Positions 31,651 through 40,436 of a stretch of DNA of 47,744 nt are shown here, piece after piece (within the stretch, counting starts at the first letter, position 1; each line of letters starts with the position of its first letter). The notes beneath the pieces were generated by a model. It saw only the letters and a list, made by a program, of their open reading frames with translations, searched no databases and had not been told where the DNA came from. This stretch comes from Cellvibrionaceae bacterium. Its GTDB lineage: Bacteria > Pseudomonadota > Gammaproteobacteria > Pseudomonadales > Cellvibrionaceae. The stretch covers positions 1-47,744 of the forward strand of contig JALUYN010000458.1 in the NCBI GenBank assembly GCA_027012915.1, in the 5' to 3' direction. The position numbers and the translations under genes were made by a program.

Positions 31651-32481
31651 ATGGCGTCACACAATAAGAGATTTACTGAAGCCTTGTTTGCAAGGTGGAT
31701 GAAAGAAGGTCGAGGCAGCGGCCAGCATGCTGACTACAAACCCTGGCTGACGGTTAGGGATCTGCCTTCCCTGGGGCGGGTCCATCGCGTCTTCGGCCAC
31801 AAATCCAGGCGAACCCACCACCTGTTATCCGATCTCGAACTTTCCGTCTTTCTGCTTCTGGAGTGGCACAGCGAAATTACCCAAGTCCGCGAGCAGTTTC
31901 CCCTTGAAAGAGATGTTACCCGTCAGCTGGCCACTGATGCCGGAATAAAGCACCCGTGTATTGCGGGGGTCGATCAGTATATGTCGTCGGACTTTCTGGT
32001 GGACTCGGCCGATGAAAAAGAGTCCAGGTTTGTGCTGCAGGCGAAATACCGAGAGGCGCTTAACGATGTTCGAACGGTGGAAAAGCTGGAACTGGAGCGT
32101 CGATATTGGAAGGAGAAGGCCCTGCCCTGGTATCTGGTCACTGAGGCAGATGTGCCAGCCGTGGTGACTCAAAACATCAAGTGGCTCTATCAGGCACAGC
32201 GGGAGGAAGAAGAGGATGAAGAGCTGACGTTGCAGCAGATCGAGTTCTACGCCCATCACTTTGAAAGGAACCCGAACAAGACAGTACTCGCTATCTGTAA
32301 GGAACTGGATGCAGCCTACAGCTTGCCACTTGGCGAATCACTTTACGAGGTGAGGCGGTTGTTGGCTAAGCGCTATTTTACCTTCGATATTTTTATTCCT
32401 ACCACCAAGCTTAAAGCGAAGGACTTGAAAGCCGGAGATCTGGGGTTTATCCGGGAGGTGTATCTTGTTTCGAATCAATGA
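31651..32481 (+). CDS. tnsA: Tn7 transposase subunit TnsA (5' end endonuclease)
   Basis: 276-aa restriction-enzyme-like nuclease that cuts the 5' ends of the element, making transposition cut-and-paste together with TnsB. Catalytic residues occur at the same numbers as in Tn7: E63 (SDLELSVFLLLEW), D114 (SSDFLVDS) and K132 (LQAKYREAL). REQFPLERDVTRQLA is a family-conserved stretch. The C-terminal domain from about 170 is the TnsC/DNA-binding part. No good Shine-Dalgarno precedes the ATG, which directly follows the hairpin T run. It overlaps tnsB by 17 nt. Confidence 0.96.
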   Translation: MASHNKRFTEALFARWMKEGRGSGQHADYKPWLTVRDLPSLGRVHRVFGHKSRRTHHLLSDLELSVFLLLEWHSEITQVREQFPLERDVTRQLATDAGIKHPCIAGVDQYMSSDFLVDSADEKESRFVLQAKYREALNDVRTVEKLELERRYWKEKALPWYLVTEADVPAVVTQNIKWLYQAQREEEEDEELTLQQIEFYAHHFERNPNKTVLAICKELDAAYSLPLGESLYEVRRLLAKRYFTFDIFIPTTKLKAKDLKAGDLGFIREVYLVSNQ

Positions 32482-34543
32482 GGTGCTACAGATCGGTGAA
32501 CGCCGTTACCGTGTGCTTCAACTGCTCGGCGAGCATCTGGTCTGGATCGACATAGACGATGACACGGCCTTTCCCGAGATCACGTTGGTCGGTGAGCTGG
32601 TAGAAGCCATAGAGCTGGAGAATTTGCTGCGCACGGAAGACCCTTACAAGGAGCTTGCCTTTGAATCCCCGCAGGAGGGCAGTATTGCCAGAACCAAACG
32701 GGATAGTAACTATGCTCTGATCAAACCTTTGCTTGAGCTGCCCGATTTCTTTGAGCCGAAAAGCCGGGGCAAAGTGATAAACAGCATTCTTGCCGAAAAG
32801 GGTTCTACCAAGCAGACGCTGTACCGGCTAGCCCGGCGATACTGGCAGCGGGGGCAGATGCCGAATGCTCTGTTGCCTGACTACAAGCACTCAGGGGGCA
32901 AGGGTCAACGACGGATTGCCAAAGACAAGAAACTGGGGCGTCCTCGCAGGGACATGCCGGGGGTCGGAGCCAAAGTAGACGAGTTTACTGAACGCCTGTT
33001 CCGTATGGCCATAGACAGATACCTGCTGAAGGATAAGGGGCACTCTTTTCCCTATGCTTATCGCCGCTTTCAGACCTTGTATCGCAACTATTTTCCGGAT
33101 GTTCCGGAAGAGGAGCTGCCCAGCAATTGGCAGATGATGCACTTCTACAAACGCGAATATTGCCAGACGGAAACGCTTAGCAAGCGCGTGTCGAATATTG
33201 AATACAACAAGGACATCAGGCCTTTGCACAGTACGGCGAATACCCAGGTGCTTGGTCCCGGCTCCCGCTACGAAATCGACGCTACCATTGCCGATATCTA
33301 TGTGGTTTCCGACAGCGAACGGGGAAACATCGTTGGCCGGCCTGTGGTCTACATGGTGATTGACGTATTCAGCCGCATGGTGGCCGGCTTCTACATAGGG
33401 TTCGAGACCCCTTCCTATGTAGCGGCCATGCAAGCCCTGTATATGGCCGTGACGGATAAAACGGGCCATTGCAGGAATCTGGAGTTCGATATCACCCCGG
33501 AGGATTGGCCGTGTGTGGGTCTTCCGGATGCCATCCTGGCGGACAGAGGTGAACTGCTGGGGTATCAGATAGAGAGCCTGGAAAGCAATTTTACGGTCAG
33601 AATAGAAAATACGCCGCCTTACCGGGGCGATGCCAAAGGTATAGTGGAGCGTAATTTCAAGGCGATACAGGCGTCCTTCGGCCCTTTCGTGCCCGGTTAT
33701 GTATCCGGCACCATGGTAAAAAAACGAGGCGGAAAGGATTACCGGCTGGATGCCAAGCTGACAGTAAGGGATTTCGCCCAGATTATCTTGTCGTCCGTGC
33801 TCTACCACAACCAATACGCTGTCCTGGAGAAGTACGACCGGGACGCCGACATGCCTGCGGATTTGCCCTCCACCCCCATTCACCTATGGAACTGGGGTTT
33901 GCAGCACAGAACCGGACGTTTGCATCAGGCTGATCCGGATGCCCTGCGTGTGGCCCTGTTACCACGACAAAGGGCTACCATATCCGATAAAGGGGCCTGT
34001 ATGTTTGGCATTTATTACACCTCATCGGAGCTGTTGCAGCAGGGCTGGTTACATCGGGGCAGGGGTGTCAAACGCCCTGCGAGTATTGAAGCTGCCTACG
34101 ATCCTATGGTGGCCGATCAAATCTACCTTTTCCCGGAAAAGGGCAGTATCAAGTACTGGACTTGCAATCTGGCTGATATATCCCGGGAATTTCGGGGCGC
34201 TTCGTTCTGGGATGTCTGGCAGATCAGAGACGAACAGAAGAAAACGATGGCCAAGGCCAAAGTGCTTTCGGGGTCTAAAAAGCGACAGCATGAGGAATTT
34301 ATCATCAACAAAATTGCTCATGCTGAAAAGGCGGCACCTGATACATCCGGCATCTCCAATGCTCAGCGGATCAGAGACATAAACGAAAACAAACGCAAGG
34401 AAAAGGAAAGGGAGCGATCCGAGAAGGCGTATCGTCCTGACACGGATAAAAGCCAGCCTTCAGGAAAGGTTATTCATATTTCCGAATCCGAGCCGGATCT
34501 GGACTATCCGGATTACATCGACGAATTGTTTGAGGACGACTGA
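32465..34543 (+). CDS. tnsB: Tn7 transposase subunit TnsB (DDE transposase)
   Basis: 692-aa integrase-superfamily transposase that binds the end repeats, cuts 3' ends and joins them to the target. The DDE residues are D272 (YEIDATIADIYVV), D360 (DAILADRGELLG) and E395 (KGIVERNFKAI), each offset by one from Tn7 TnsB. N-terminal helical DNA-binding domains occupy about residues 70-250. The C-terminal tail is charged and disordered and ends with an acidic stretch (EPDLDYPDYIDELFEDD) suited to contact TnsC. TTG start with GGAGG at 32454-32458; the opening FRINEVLQI matches the Tn7 protein start WQINEVV, supporting this codon. Confidence 0.96.
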   Translation: MFRINEVLQIGERRYRVLQLLGEHLVWIDIDDDTAFPEITLVGELVEAIELENLLRTEDPYKELAFESPQEGSIARTKRDSNYALIKPLLELPDFFEPKSRGKVINSILAEKGSTKQTLYRLARRYWQRGQMPNALLPDYKHSGGKGQRRIAKDKKLGRPRRDMPGVGAKVDEFTERLFRMAIDRYLLKDKGHSFPYAYRRFQTLYRNYFPDVPEEELPSNWQMMHFYKREYCQTETLSKRVSNIEYNKDIRPLHSTANTQVLGPGSRYEIDATIADIYVVSDSERGNIVGRPVVYMVIDVFSRMVAGFYIGFETPSYVAAMQALYMAVTDKTGHCRNLEFDITPEDWPCVGLPDAILADRGELLGYQIESLESNFTVRIENTPPYRGDAKGIVERNFKAIQASFGPFVPGYVSGTMVKKRGGKDYRLDAKLTVRDFAQIILSSVLYHNQYAVLEKYDRDADMPADLPSTPIHLWNWGLQHRTGRLHQADPDALRVALLPRQRATISDKGACMFGIYYTSSELLQQGWLHRGRGVKRPASIEAAYDPMVADQIYLFPEKGSIKYWTCNLADISREFRGASFWDVWQIRDEQKKTMAKAKVLSGSKKRQHEEFIINKIAHAEKAAPDTSGISNAQRIRDINENKRKEKERERSEKAYRPDTDKSQPSGKVIHISESEPDLDYPDYIDELFEDD

Positions 34544-36198
34544 TGCCTTTGCCAGAAAACTTTGTTGATGCCGTTTACATCGACCCGGGTCTCGATCGCT
34601 ATCGTGGTAATCCGTTAATCGAGGCCCTTCCACCCATCATGGATCTGCAAGCGCTCAAGGTTAAGCTGACCGGCAAGCTCACATTCAACCCACAGGATTG
34701 CTATGAAAAAGGGCATCTTCGTGCCCACCAGATCAGTGCACTGCTTGACGACTTCTTCCAGCCTTTGTCGATCCATAAGCAGCTGGAAGAGAAAATATCG
34801 GTGATGATCCGCGGAGGCTATGTGGGCCGCAACATAGCGGACGGTTCGTTGAATAAGAGGATGCAGGAAGGCTACCAGCGCATCATGTCCGGTGCTACAA
34901 ACGACTTCCGCTTCGCTCAATCAAATTCTACCGCCAAAAGTCTGTCGCTGATCGGTTGTTCCGGCAGCGGTAAGAGCTCGACCATCAACCGGATCCTGGC
35001 AACCTACCCGCAGGCCATTTACCACCAAGAATACAATTTTGTTCAGCTGACCTATCTGAGAATCGAGTGTCCCTCTGACGGTTCGCTGAAGAGTCTGTGC
35101 CTGAACTTTTTCCGCGAGGTTGATCGTACACTCAGTACCGGCTACGAGGAGAAGTATGCACGCAAGCGCCACAGCACCGAAGTGCTCCTATCGCTGATGG
35201 GGCAGGTGGCAACACAGCGGGCGCTTGGTGTTCTGGTTATCGACGAAATACAGCGACTGACGCTGAAGCGTTCGATCAGCAAGGAAGCCATGCTGGAGTT
35301 TTTTGTTGCTCTGGTAAACGTGATCGGTGTTCCCGTGATAATGGTCGGCACGCCCAAGGCCAGATCCATATTTGAAATGGAACTGCAGGCCGGCAGGCGT
35401 AGCGCCGGATTCGGCTCGTTGTTCTGGGAGCCGGTACAGCGAGAACCGGGCAGGGTCGATCCCAAGACCGGCAAGCCAAGAAAAACCGAATGGCAGGCTT
35501 TTACCGACAAGCTCTGGCAATACCAGTGGCTGACTCACCGTGACGAGGTACTGAGCGAAGAAATTCGTGATTGCTGGTTCGAACTGTCACAGGGCGTGCT
35601 CGATATCGTGGTTAAGCTGTTTGTCCTGGCACAGATGCGGGCCATATCGACCGGTCTGGAGCGAATAACCGTTAAACTGCTGCGTACCGTGTATGAGCAG
35701 GAACTGAAGCCGGTGCACCCCATGCTGGATGCCCTGCGCAGGGGAGATCCTGAGCTTATCGTCAAATATTCTGACCTGCAGTTGCCGGCGATGGACAAAC
35801 GCCTTCTTGAGCTGAGAAAGCGGATCAACGAACGGCAGGCCGAAAAGGAAATCGAGCCGGCCTTCAACGGTAACGATAAGGCACTGCGGTTGTATAACAT
35901 GCTGCAGGCGATGGGCTGTGAATCGGAGCTGCTGCAACCCCTGATCGAAAATGCCTTCAAACAGCATCCAAACCTTTCCTTGCCGGAATTGAGCAAGCTC
36001 ATACTGGAGTGGTACTCCGAACCACCCAAGCCCAAGAAGGCCCAAATCGAGAAGATGAAACCTTCCAACTGGCACACGCTGCCTTCCGAAGATTTGAGGT
36101 TCAAATTCTCCCAGGCTGAAAAGGGGCGACTTTACGACGACTTGATGTACGGCAAGGAGCTGTTCGATGTGCCGAGTTGGTTGAAGAAAGTAGGGTGA
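34543..36198 (+). CDS. tnsC: Tn7 transposition regulator TnsC (AAA+ ATPase)
   Basis: 551-aa AAA+ protein that bridges the target selector (TnsD or TnsE) and the TnsAB transposase and mediates target immunity. Walker A is GCSGSGKSS (138-146). Walker B is VLVIDEIQRL (230-239). Sensor-like VPVIMVGTPKA follows. N- and C-terminal extensions for TnsD/TnsA contacts are present; total length is close to Tn7 TnsC (555). The ATG shares one base with the tnsB stop. Confidence 0.96.
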   Translation: MPLPENFVDAVYIDPGLDRYRGNPLIEALPPIMDLQALKVKLTGKLTFNPQDCYEKGHLRAHQISALLDDFFQPLSIHKQLEEKISVMIRGGYVGRNIADGSLNKRMQEGYQRIMSGATNDFRFAQSNSTAKSLSLIGCSGSGKSSTINRILATYPQAIYHQEYNFVQLTYLRIECPSDGSLKSLCLNFFREVDRTLSTGYEEKYARKRHSTEVLLSLMGQVATQRALGVLVIDEIQRLTLKRSISKEAMLEFFVALVNVIGVPVIMVGTPKARSIFEMELQAGRRSAGFGSLFWEPVQREPGRVDPKTGKPRKTEWQAFTDKLWQYQWLTHRDEVLSEEIRDCWFELSQGVLDIVVKLFVLAQMRAISTGLERITVKLLRTVYEQELKPVHPMLDALRRGDPELIVKYSDLQLPAMDKRLLELRKRINERQAEKEIEPAFNGNDKALRLYNMLQAMGCESELLQPLIENAFKQHPNLSLPELSKLILEWYSEPPKPKKAQIEKMKPSNWHTLPSEDLRFKFSQAEKGRLYDDLMYGKELFDVPSWLKKVG

Positions 36199-36199
36199 C

Positions 36200-37708
36200 A
36201 TGCTGGGTTTCCCTCTGCCTTATTGCGACGAGCTTTTGTACAGCACCATCGCGAGGTACGGGATACACAGCGGCATAGTGTCGCCGAAAGAATTGCTGCA
36301 GGAGGTATTTGGCGATACCAAGATTATCGCGACTCCTGATTTACCCGGTCATCTGAAATGCATAGCAGACCTCTATCCGGAAGTAGTTGGAATTACGCCG
36401 GGCGACCTGCTTTATGAACATACCCTCTTCCCCCTTTATGCTCCATTTATCGATGAAGAACGGCGCAGGTGCCTGACCCGTGAGCTCATAGCAAACAGAA
36501 AAAGTACGGTCCATCTCACGGCTGGAGTTGCGGCTTCTCGGATCAAACAACCTGCATTTCTCAGATACTGCCCAGGTTGCATGAAAGAACAGATCAACCT
36601 GTATGGGGAATGCTATTGGCGGAGAGATTGGCAGGTAGCCGGGGCTGAGAGTTGTCCGGTTCACGGATTACTGGTCGAGTCTGATATTCGTCGTCACGAT
36701 ATGCACAGGCATCTCTTCCTGGCCGCCAGTGAGAGTGCTTGCCCAGCGGTCGTACAGCAGCCCGGAAGTTGGCAAAGTGACCTGATGCTCAACAGCATAA
36801 GAGAATTGCTGAATCTTGGGAGTGTAGCTGTACCTGAGCTTTGCCAGTGGACCCAGTGGTATCGAAACCTGGCGGCTGATAACCATCTAAACAGAGGCAC
36901 TCAAGTCCGCCACGATTTGGTTGCTAACAGGATCGTCGAGTTCTGGGGAGAAAAGTGGCTTGGCCAGTACAGACTGTTGCCGAATAGCGGTGAACCCTGC
37001 TGGTTGCGCAATATGTTCCGAAAGCACCGCAAGGCGTTCAGCTATCTCGAGCATTTGGTTGTACTCCATGCCTTATTGGAGCCAGGCTGGAACCTGGCTA
37101 ATGTCTTTCGAGTCGTTGCTGGGCTCAATCCGGCTGCAAAGGCTTTTAACGATGCGTTGAAGGGGACGGATAAGGCTCAGCCGAACGAATACCGAAATAA
37201 ATGGCTGGCTGCAGTCGCACAACATGGCACCAAAGGTGCCCGCAGTAATGGATACGGGGGTATCTATGCCTGGCTCTACCGCCGTGACAGAGATTGGTTA
37301 ATGAAGGCCAACGAAGCTCACAGAAAGCCGGAATATGCGCATCAGCCCAAGGTTAGTTGGGCTCAGCGGGACTGGCGAGCGGTCAGGAGGCTGATAGATC
37401 TTCGAGAGCAGAGCGAGGTGCAACTGGAAGCTCCCAGGCGATCGATGAACTGGTATTTAAATCAATTAGAGCACAAGGCAAGCGTTGAAAAACACCTGGA
37501 TTTGCTACCTTTGTGTAGTTTGTTTTTTGCTCGGTACTGTGAAAGTATATTTGAATATCAAATAAGAAGAATCACCCGCACCGTCATACACATCACACGG
37601 GATGACGAGCCACTGAAACGCTGGCAGGTGCTGAGGGGAGCTGGCTTGAGTGAGCAGCGGCTTACCGACCTGGCCCGTCGATTTCTTGAGGAGGTACTCG
37701 AAATTTGA
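36200..37708 (+). CDS. tnsD: Target selector TnsD (TniQ family), attTn7-specific
   Basis: 502-aa sequence-specific DNA-binding protein that directs insertion to the glmS end. The N-terminal TniQ domain begins FPLPYCDELLYSTIARYGIHSG. The zinc motif is C124-x2-C127 (YCPGCMKEQ) and C152-x2-H155 (SCPVHG), the CCCH pattern of TnsD. The long C-terminal DNA-binding half has several helical repeats (YGGIYAWLYRRDRDWL). Full length (Tn7 TnsD is 508 aa), agreeing with the element sitting exactly at attTn7. It starts 1 nt after the tnsC stop. Confidence 0.95.
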   Translation: MLGFPLPYCDELLYSTIARYGIHSGIVSPKELLQEVFGDTKIIATPDLPGHLKCIADLYPEVVGITPGDLLYEHTLFPLYAPFIDEERRRCLTRELIANRKSTVHLTAGVAASRIKQPAFLRYCPGCMKEQINLYGECYWRRDWQVAGAESCPVHGLLVESDIRRHDMHRHLFLAASESACPAVVQQPGSWQSDLMLNSIRELLNLGSVAVPELCQWTQWYRNLAADNHLNRGTQVRHDLVANRIVEFWGEKWLGQYRLLPNSGEPCWLRNMFRKHRKAFSYLEHLVVLHALLEPGWNLANVFRVVAGLNPAAKAFNDALKGTDKAQPNEYRNKWLAAVAQHGTKGARSNGYGGIYAWLYRRDRDWLMKANEAHRKPEYAHQPKVSWAQRDWRAVRRLIDLREQSEVQLEAPRRSMNWYLNQLEHKASVEKHLDLLPLCSLFFARYCESIFEYQIRRITRTVIHITRDDEPLKRWQVLRGAGLSEQRLTDLARRFLEEVLEI

Positions 37709-39318
37709 ACAGCAGCACCTACCTGAAAGGGTTCAAGGACGATACCTGGCTCAACGGGATTGGCGATTTTTTCTGCAGGATGGACGGAGTCAGGTGGGGG
37801 ATCAACTTAAGCATCTACCCCAGCAAGGAGCATGGAAAGGATTCAACCTCTCTTTCTAATGCGCCTATGTTGGTACGCAAGAAAATCATCAACCCAACCA
37901 AAGACTATTACCGCAAAAATTACGAGATAACTTTTACAGTAACCTCGACCCATGAATGGCGAATTGACACACTTGATAACTGCCCGGCCCTTGAAAGGCG
38001 GTTGCATAAGGAAGCCAGGCAACATTGTTTCGTGTTCCGCCATCCAGACGGTACCAGGGTCTATCTTCCCCAGTTCGAACTTGCGAGGTCGCTCTTTTTT
38101 CACAATGGCTATCTGGCCCGCTCTTCGGTACTTCACGACGTATTGAACAATGAGTTTGCAGTTGAGTACAACAACGTGTGGGAAAAAGCCATCATCAACG
38201 TACTGGATACCTGCAATTGTCCGGCAGAGCTGTTTAACGATTATGGTTATCGCCGGGTGCTTGCCTGGTTGCTGATGGACGCAGACGCCAGGCGTTCATA
38301 CGACAGTATTGGCAATTACCAGCTGCGTAATGGAGTTGATGATGGGCAATACCGAAGATGGGCCTTTCAGTTCGAACCTCCAGCATTGGAGGGAGCCAGC
38401 CTGAGGTTGAAAGGCAATTTTGACACAGAAAGCCAAACACTCTTGGTTTACGAGGTCACCAGCATAAGAAATATTCCAGCCAACTTACCAGAGCATATCG
38501 AGTTTTACAGTCCCAAGTTCTTCACTCAGGTCGCCGGGAAAGGAGTGGCAGCAGGCTCTGCTGCTGAGCGGCCGCCTGGGTATAACGTGGATGACGCGGC
38601 GGAAGGAAGCCGGGAAAACAAGCCGGTCATGATCCGGGAAAACACGACTGAGCTTACGTTCAATCGTGCGGTGGAGACCTCGAAGATCAGCAAAAAGAGA
38701 AAGTCCACGGGGAAAGGCCACGAGGACGATGGCGAGCTGGACGAGGCTTACAGAGATGTCAGTACCGAAGAGCAAGGACCATACGGACGTCTGATGAGTG
38801 CCGAGTGGAATAATCTTGATGACCAAACTGATGATGCTTACCTGTATCTGAACAAATTCGAGAGCTACTTCAAAATGCTCGGTTTGCTTGATGTTAAATA
38901 TGGATTTAAGGTTAGTACCTACCCGCTGAGAAAGCTGCCGAGTATTGGTAAATGCAAAAAGCATATACTGGAAACAGATCAAAATCCGAGATGTATGTCG
39001 GTCGCCCATGTTACAGCAGGTATTACAGAATACTATTTGCTGGAAGTCGATACCTCGGATGCAAGCAAGGCCTTGTCGACAAAAGTGATCCTAGCCAAGG
39101 CAATTGGCGACATAGAGCCCCACTTGTTTGAGATAGAAAAGCAGTTGCTTAAGGCATCCCTGTCCTGGCCGAAGCTGCATTTGGATAACCTGGTCGGTGC
39201 GGAGAGTCACACCTGGATCCCACACCAGAAGTCTGACAAGCCCGGAGCAATTACCGCTGAGGACATTGATAAGTGGGCCGAAAGAGTGTTTATGAGGCTG
39301 ACTTCTACAGAACAATAA
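37705..39318 (+). CDS. tnsE: Target selector TnsE (plasmid / lagging-strand targeting)
   Basis: 537 aa, the length of Tn7 TnsE (538). In Tn7, TnsE binds 3'-recessed ends and the sliding clamp and directs insertion into replicating conjugal plasmids. Family-conserved stretches are QFELARSLF (123-131) and the C-terminal LLEVDTSDASKALSTKVI, both recognisable against my memory of Tn7 TnsE, and the ending DKWAERVFMRL. A poorly conserved charged linker (about 290-350, with KKRKSTGKGHEDDGEL) separates the halves. TTG start overlapping the tnsD stop, with GAGGAGG at 37688-37694. No stop, frameshift or truncation. Confidence 0.93.
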   Translation: MNSSTYLKGFKDDTWLNGIGDFFCRMDGVRWGINLSIYPSKEHGKDSTSLSNAPMLVRKKIINPTKDYYRKNYEITFTVTSTHEWRIDTLDNCPALERRLHKEARQHCFVFRHPDGTRVYLPQFELARSLFFHNGYLARSSVLHDVLNNEFAVEYNNVWEKAIINVLDTCNCPAELFNDYGYRRVLAWLLMDADARRSYDSIGNYQLRNGVDDGQYRRWAFQFEPPALEGASLRLKGNFDTESQTLLVYEVTSIRNIPANLPEHIEFYSPKFFTQVAGKGVAAGSAAERPPGYNVDDAAEGSRENKPVMIRENTTELTFNRAVETSKISKKRKSTGKGHEDDGELDEAYRDVSTEEQGPYGRLMSAEWNNLDDQTDDAYLYLNKFESYFKMLGLLDVKYGFKVSTYPLRKLPSIGKCKKHILETDQNPRCMSVAHVTAGITEYYLLEVDTSDASKALSTKVILAKAIGDIEPHLFEIEKQLLKASLSWPKLHLDNLVGAESHTWIPHQKSDKPGAITAEDIDKWAERVFMRLTSTEQ

Positions 39319-39598
39319 TCACACAATGCATCTCAAGAGGCACATGCAAAGCCTGGCTTAGCGGCACAAATTGAAGGCTCTGAGTTTGCAAGTTGTGCAC
39401 TTGCAGCCGGACATCGGGATTAGGCTATACCGGGTTTATCACATGCTTGGCATTTACCCGCCGCCAGCAGGCTCCTGATATAAGGACCGGTGGCCCTACT
39501 CCCCGCATTTTCCCGTGAAGTTGCCAATTACCTTCCCGATCCTGTGGTGCTGTCAGAGCAATCGGTGTTTGCCATCAAGTGTTTATGTTGATTCTGGT
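39319..39598. other. Intergenic region between tnsE and tetR
   Basis: 280 bp between convergent tnsE and the TetR gene. No confident ORF, terminator or IS end was seen. It marks the junction between the tns core and the cargo. Confidence 0.5.
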
Positions 39599-40255
39599 TT
39601 ATTTATCACCGCCTCCGTAGGCACGCATAAATAGGGTCACTACATTGGTTACCCAAGTATCTATCTGCGCTGCCGAGGGCGGGCTGTCCGGGTAAGTCAG
39701 GTACTGTAACTGCAGCTCGCTGCGCACCAGGTTTACAAACATACAGGCGACGGCCTCCAGACTGGTGTCACCAAAATTCACTTCACCGGACTGGCTGGCA
39801 CCGGCTAACAGATCGGCAACCAGCCTGGCACTAACCTGCGGCCCGGCAAGGTAAAAGGTATGTGCCAGAGCAGGAAAGCGGGCGCTTTCGGCAATGGCAA
39901 CACGATATAGTGCGAGTCCGGACGGGGAGAGCACCACATCCAGATAGGTCCGAGCCAGTATGCCCAGGGTTTCTTTCAGTCGCCCCGGCTGAAAGCGGAT
40001 ATTATGCAGGGCTCTGGTAAAAGCAGTGCACTCGGATTTGATCACTGCGGTAAAGAGCGCTTCCTTGTTGGTGAAGTGCGCATAGACCGTTGATTTTGAA
40101 ACCCCGGCTTCGCGCTGGATCATGTCGGTGGTGGCGGCACTGAAGCCATGGGTCAGAAATACCTTTCGAGCAGCCTGCAAAACCTTGAGTGCTTTACCAC
40201 TCAGCTCGGTTTCACCCGAAAGGGAAACATGTTCGGTTAGGTTGCGTTGTTGCAT
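39599..40255 (-). CDS. TetR/AcrR-family transcriptional repressor of the adjacent efflux operon
   Basis: 218-aa one-domain-plus-ligand-pocket regulator. The N-terminal helix-turn-helix (about 42-61: TTDMIQREAGVSKSTVYAHF) follows the typical ALKVLQAARKVFLTHGFSAA opening. The C-terminal part (YLDVVLSPSGLALYRVAIAESARFP) resembles the AefR-like TetR ligand domain. It is divergent from the efflux operon, with two palindromes in the shared 181-bp promoter region, so local repression and self-repression are very likely. ATG 40255 with AAGAGG upstream is chosen; an extension to 40321 would run over the tetR operator and promoter. Confidence 0.9.
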   Translation of the reverse strand: MQQRNLTEHVSLSGETELSGKALKVLQAARKVFLTHGFSAATTDMIQREAGVSKSTVYAHFTNKEALFTAVIKSECTAFTRALHNIRFQPGRLKETLGILARTYLDVVLSPSGLALYRVAIAESARFPALAHTFYLAGPQVSARLVADLLAGASQSGEVNFGDTSLEAVACMFVNLVRSELQLQYLTYPDSPPSAAQIDTWVTNVVTLFMRAYGGGDK

Positions 40256-40291
40256 CTGAATCGGCCTCTTGGCAATGATGTATATTCTTGA

Positions 40292-40320
40292 TACTGTATC
40301 GAACTGTACGGTACAGTGCA
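40292..40320 (-). promoter_or_regulatory. tetR promoter with embedded operator palindrome
   Basis: On the minus strand TTGCAC (40315-40320) and TACAGT (40292-40297) are 17 bp apart. Between and overlapping them lies the perfect palindrome ACTGTAC-G-GTACAGT (40302-40316), plus a smaller GATAC-T-GTATC at 40289-40299. This is the classic layout for autorepression by a TetR dimer. Confidence 0.6.
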
Positions 40321-40354
40321 AATCGTATCGCTATCCTGGTACATCCCATCTTTC

Positions 40355-40417
40355 TTGGTGGGCAATGTTACCCGGATTATTTTTTTGCCACCAGTTCGAA
40401 CCGATCGGTTCGAACTG
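40355..40417 (+). promoter_or_regulatory. Efflux operon promoter and 26-bp operator palindrome
   Basis: A perfect 26-bp palindrome (half-site CAGTTCGAACCGA followed by its exact complement) occupies 40392-40417, 19 bp before the first efflux gene. A possible promoter TTGGTG-N17-TATTTT (40355-40360, 40378-40383) would start transcription at the palindrome's edge, so a bound repressor would block it. The palindrome itself is certain, the promoter tentative. Confidence 0.65.
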
Positions 40418-40436
40418 AAGTGTTCGGTGAGCTTAT

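Noticed and set aside
32891..33883. 330-codon minus-strand frame opposite tnsB
   Set aside because: Antisense to the DDE domain of tnsB; no similarity to known proteins.
39200..39600. Possible Tn7 left end shortly after tnsE
   Set aside because: CCCACA occurs within tnsE coding sequence, but without TnsB-type repeats or a GCAGT flank.
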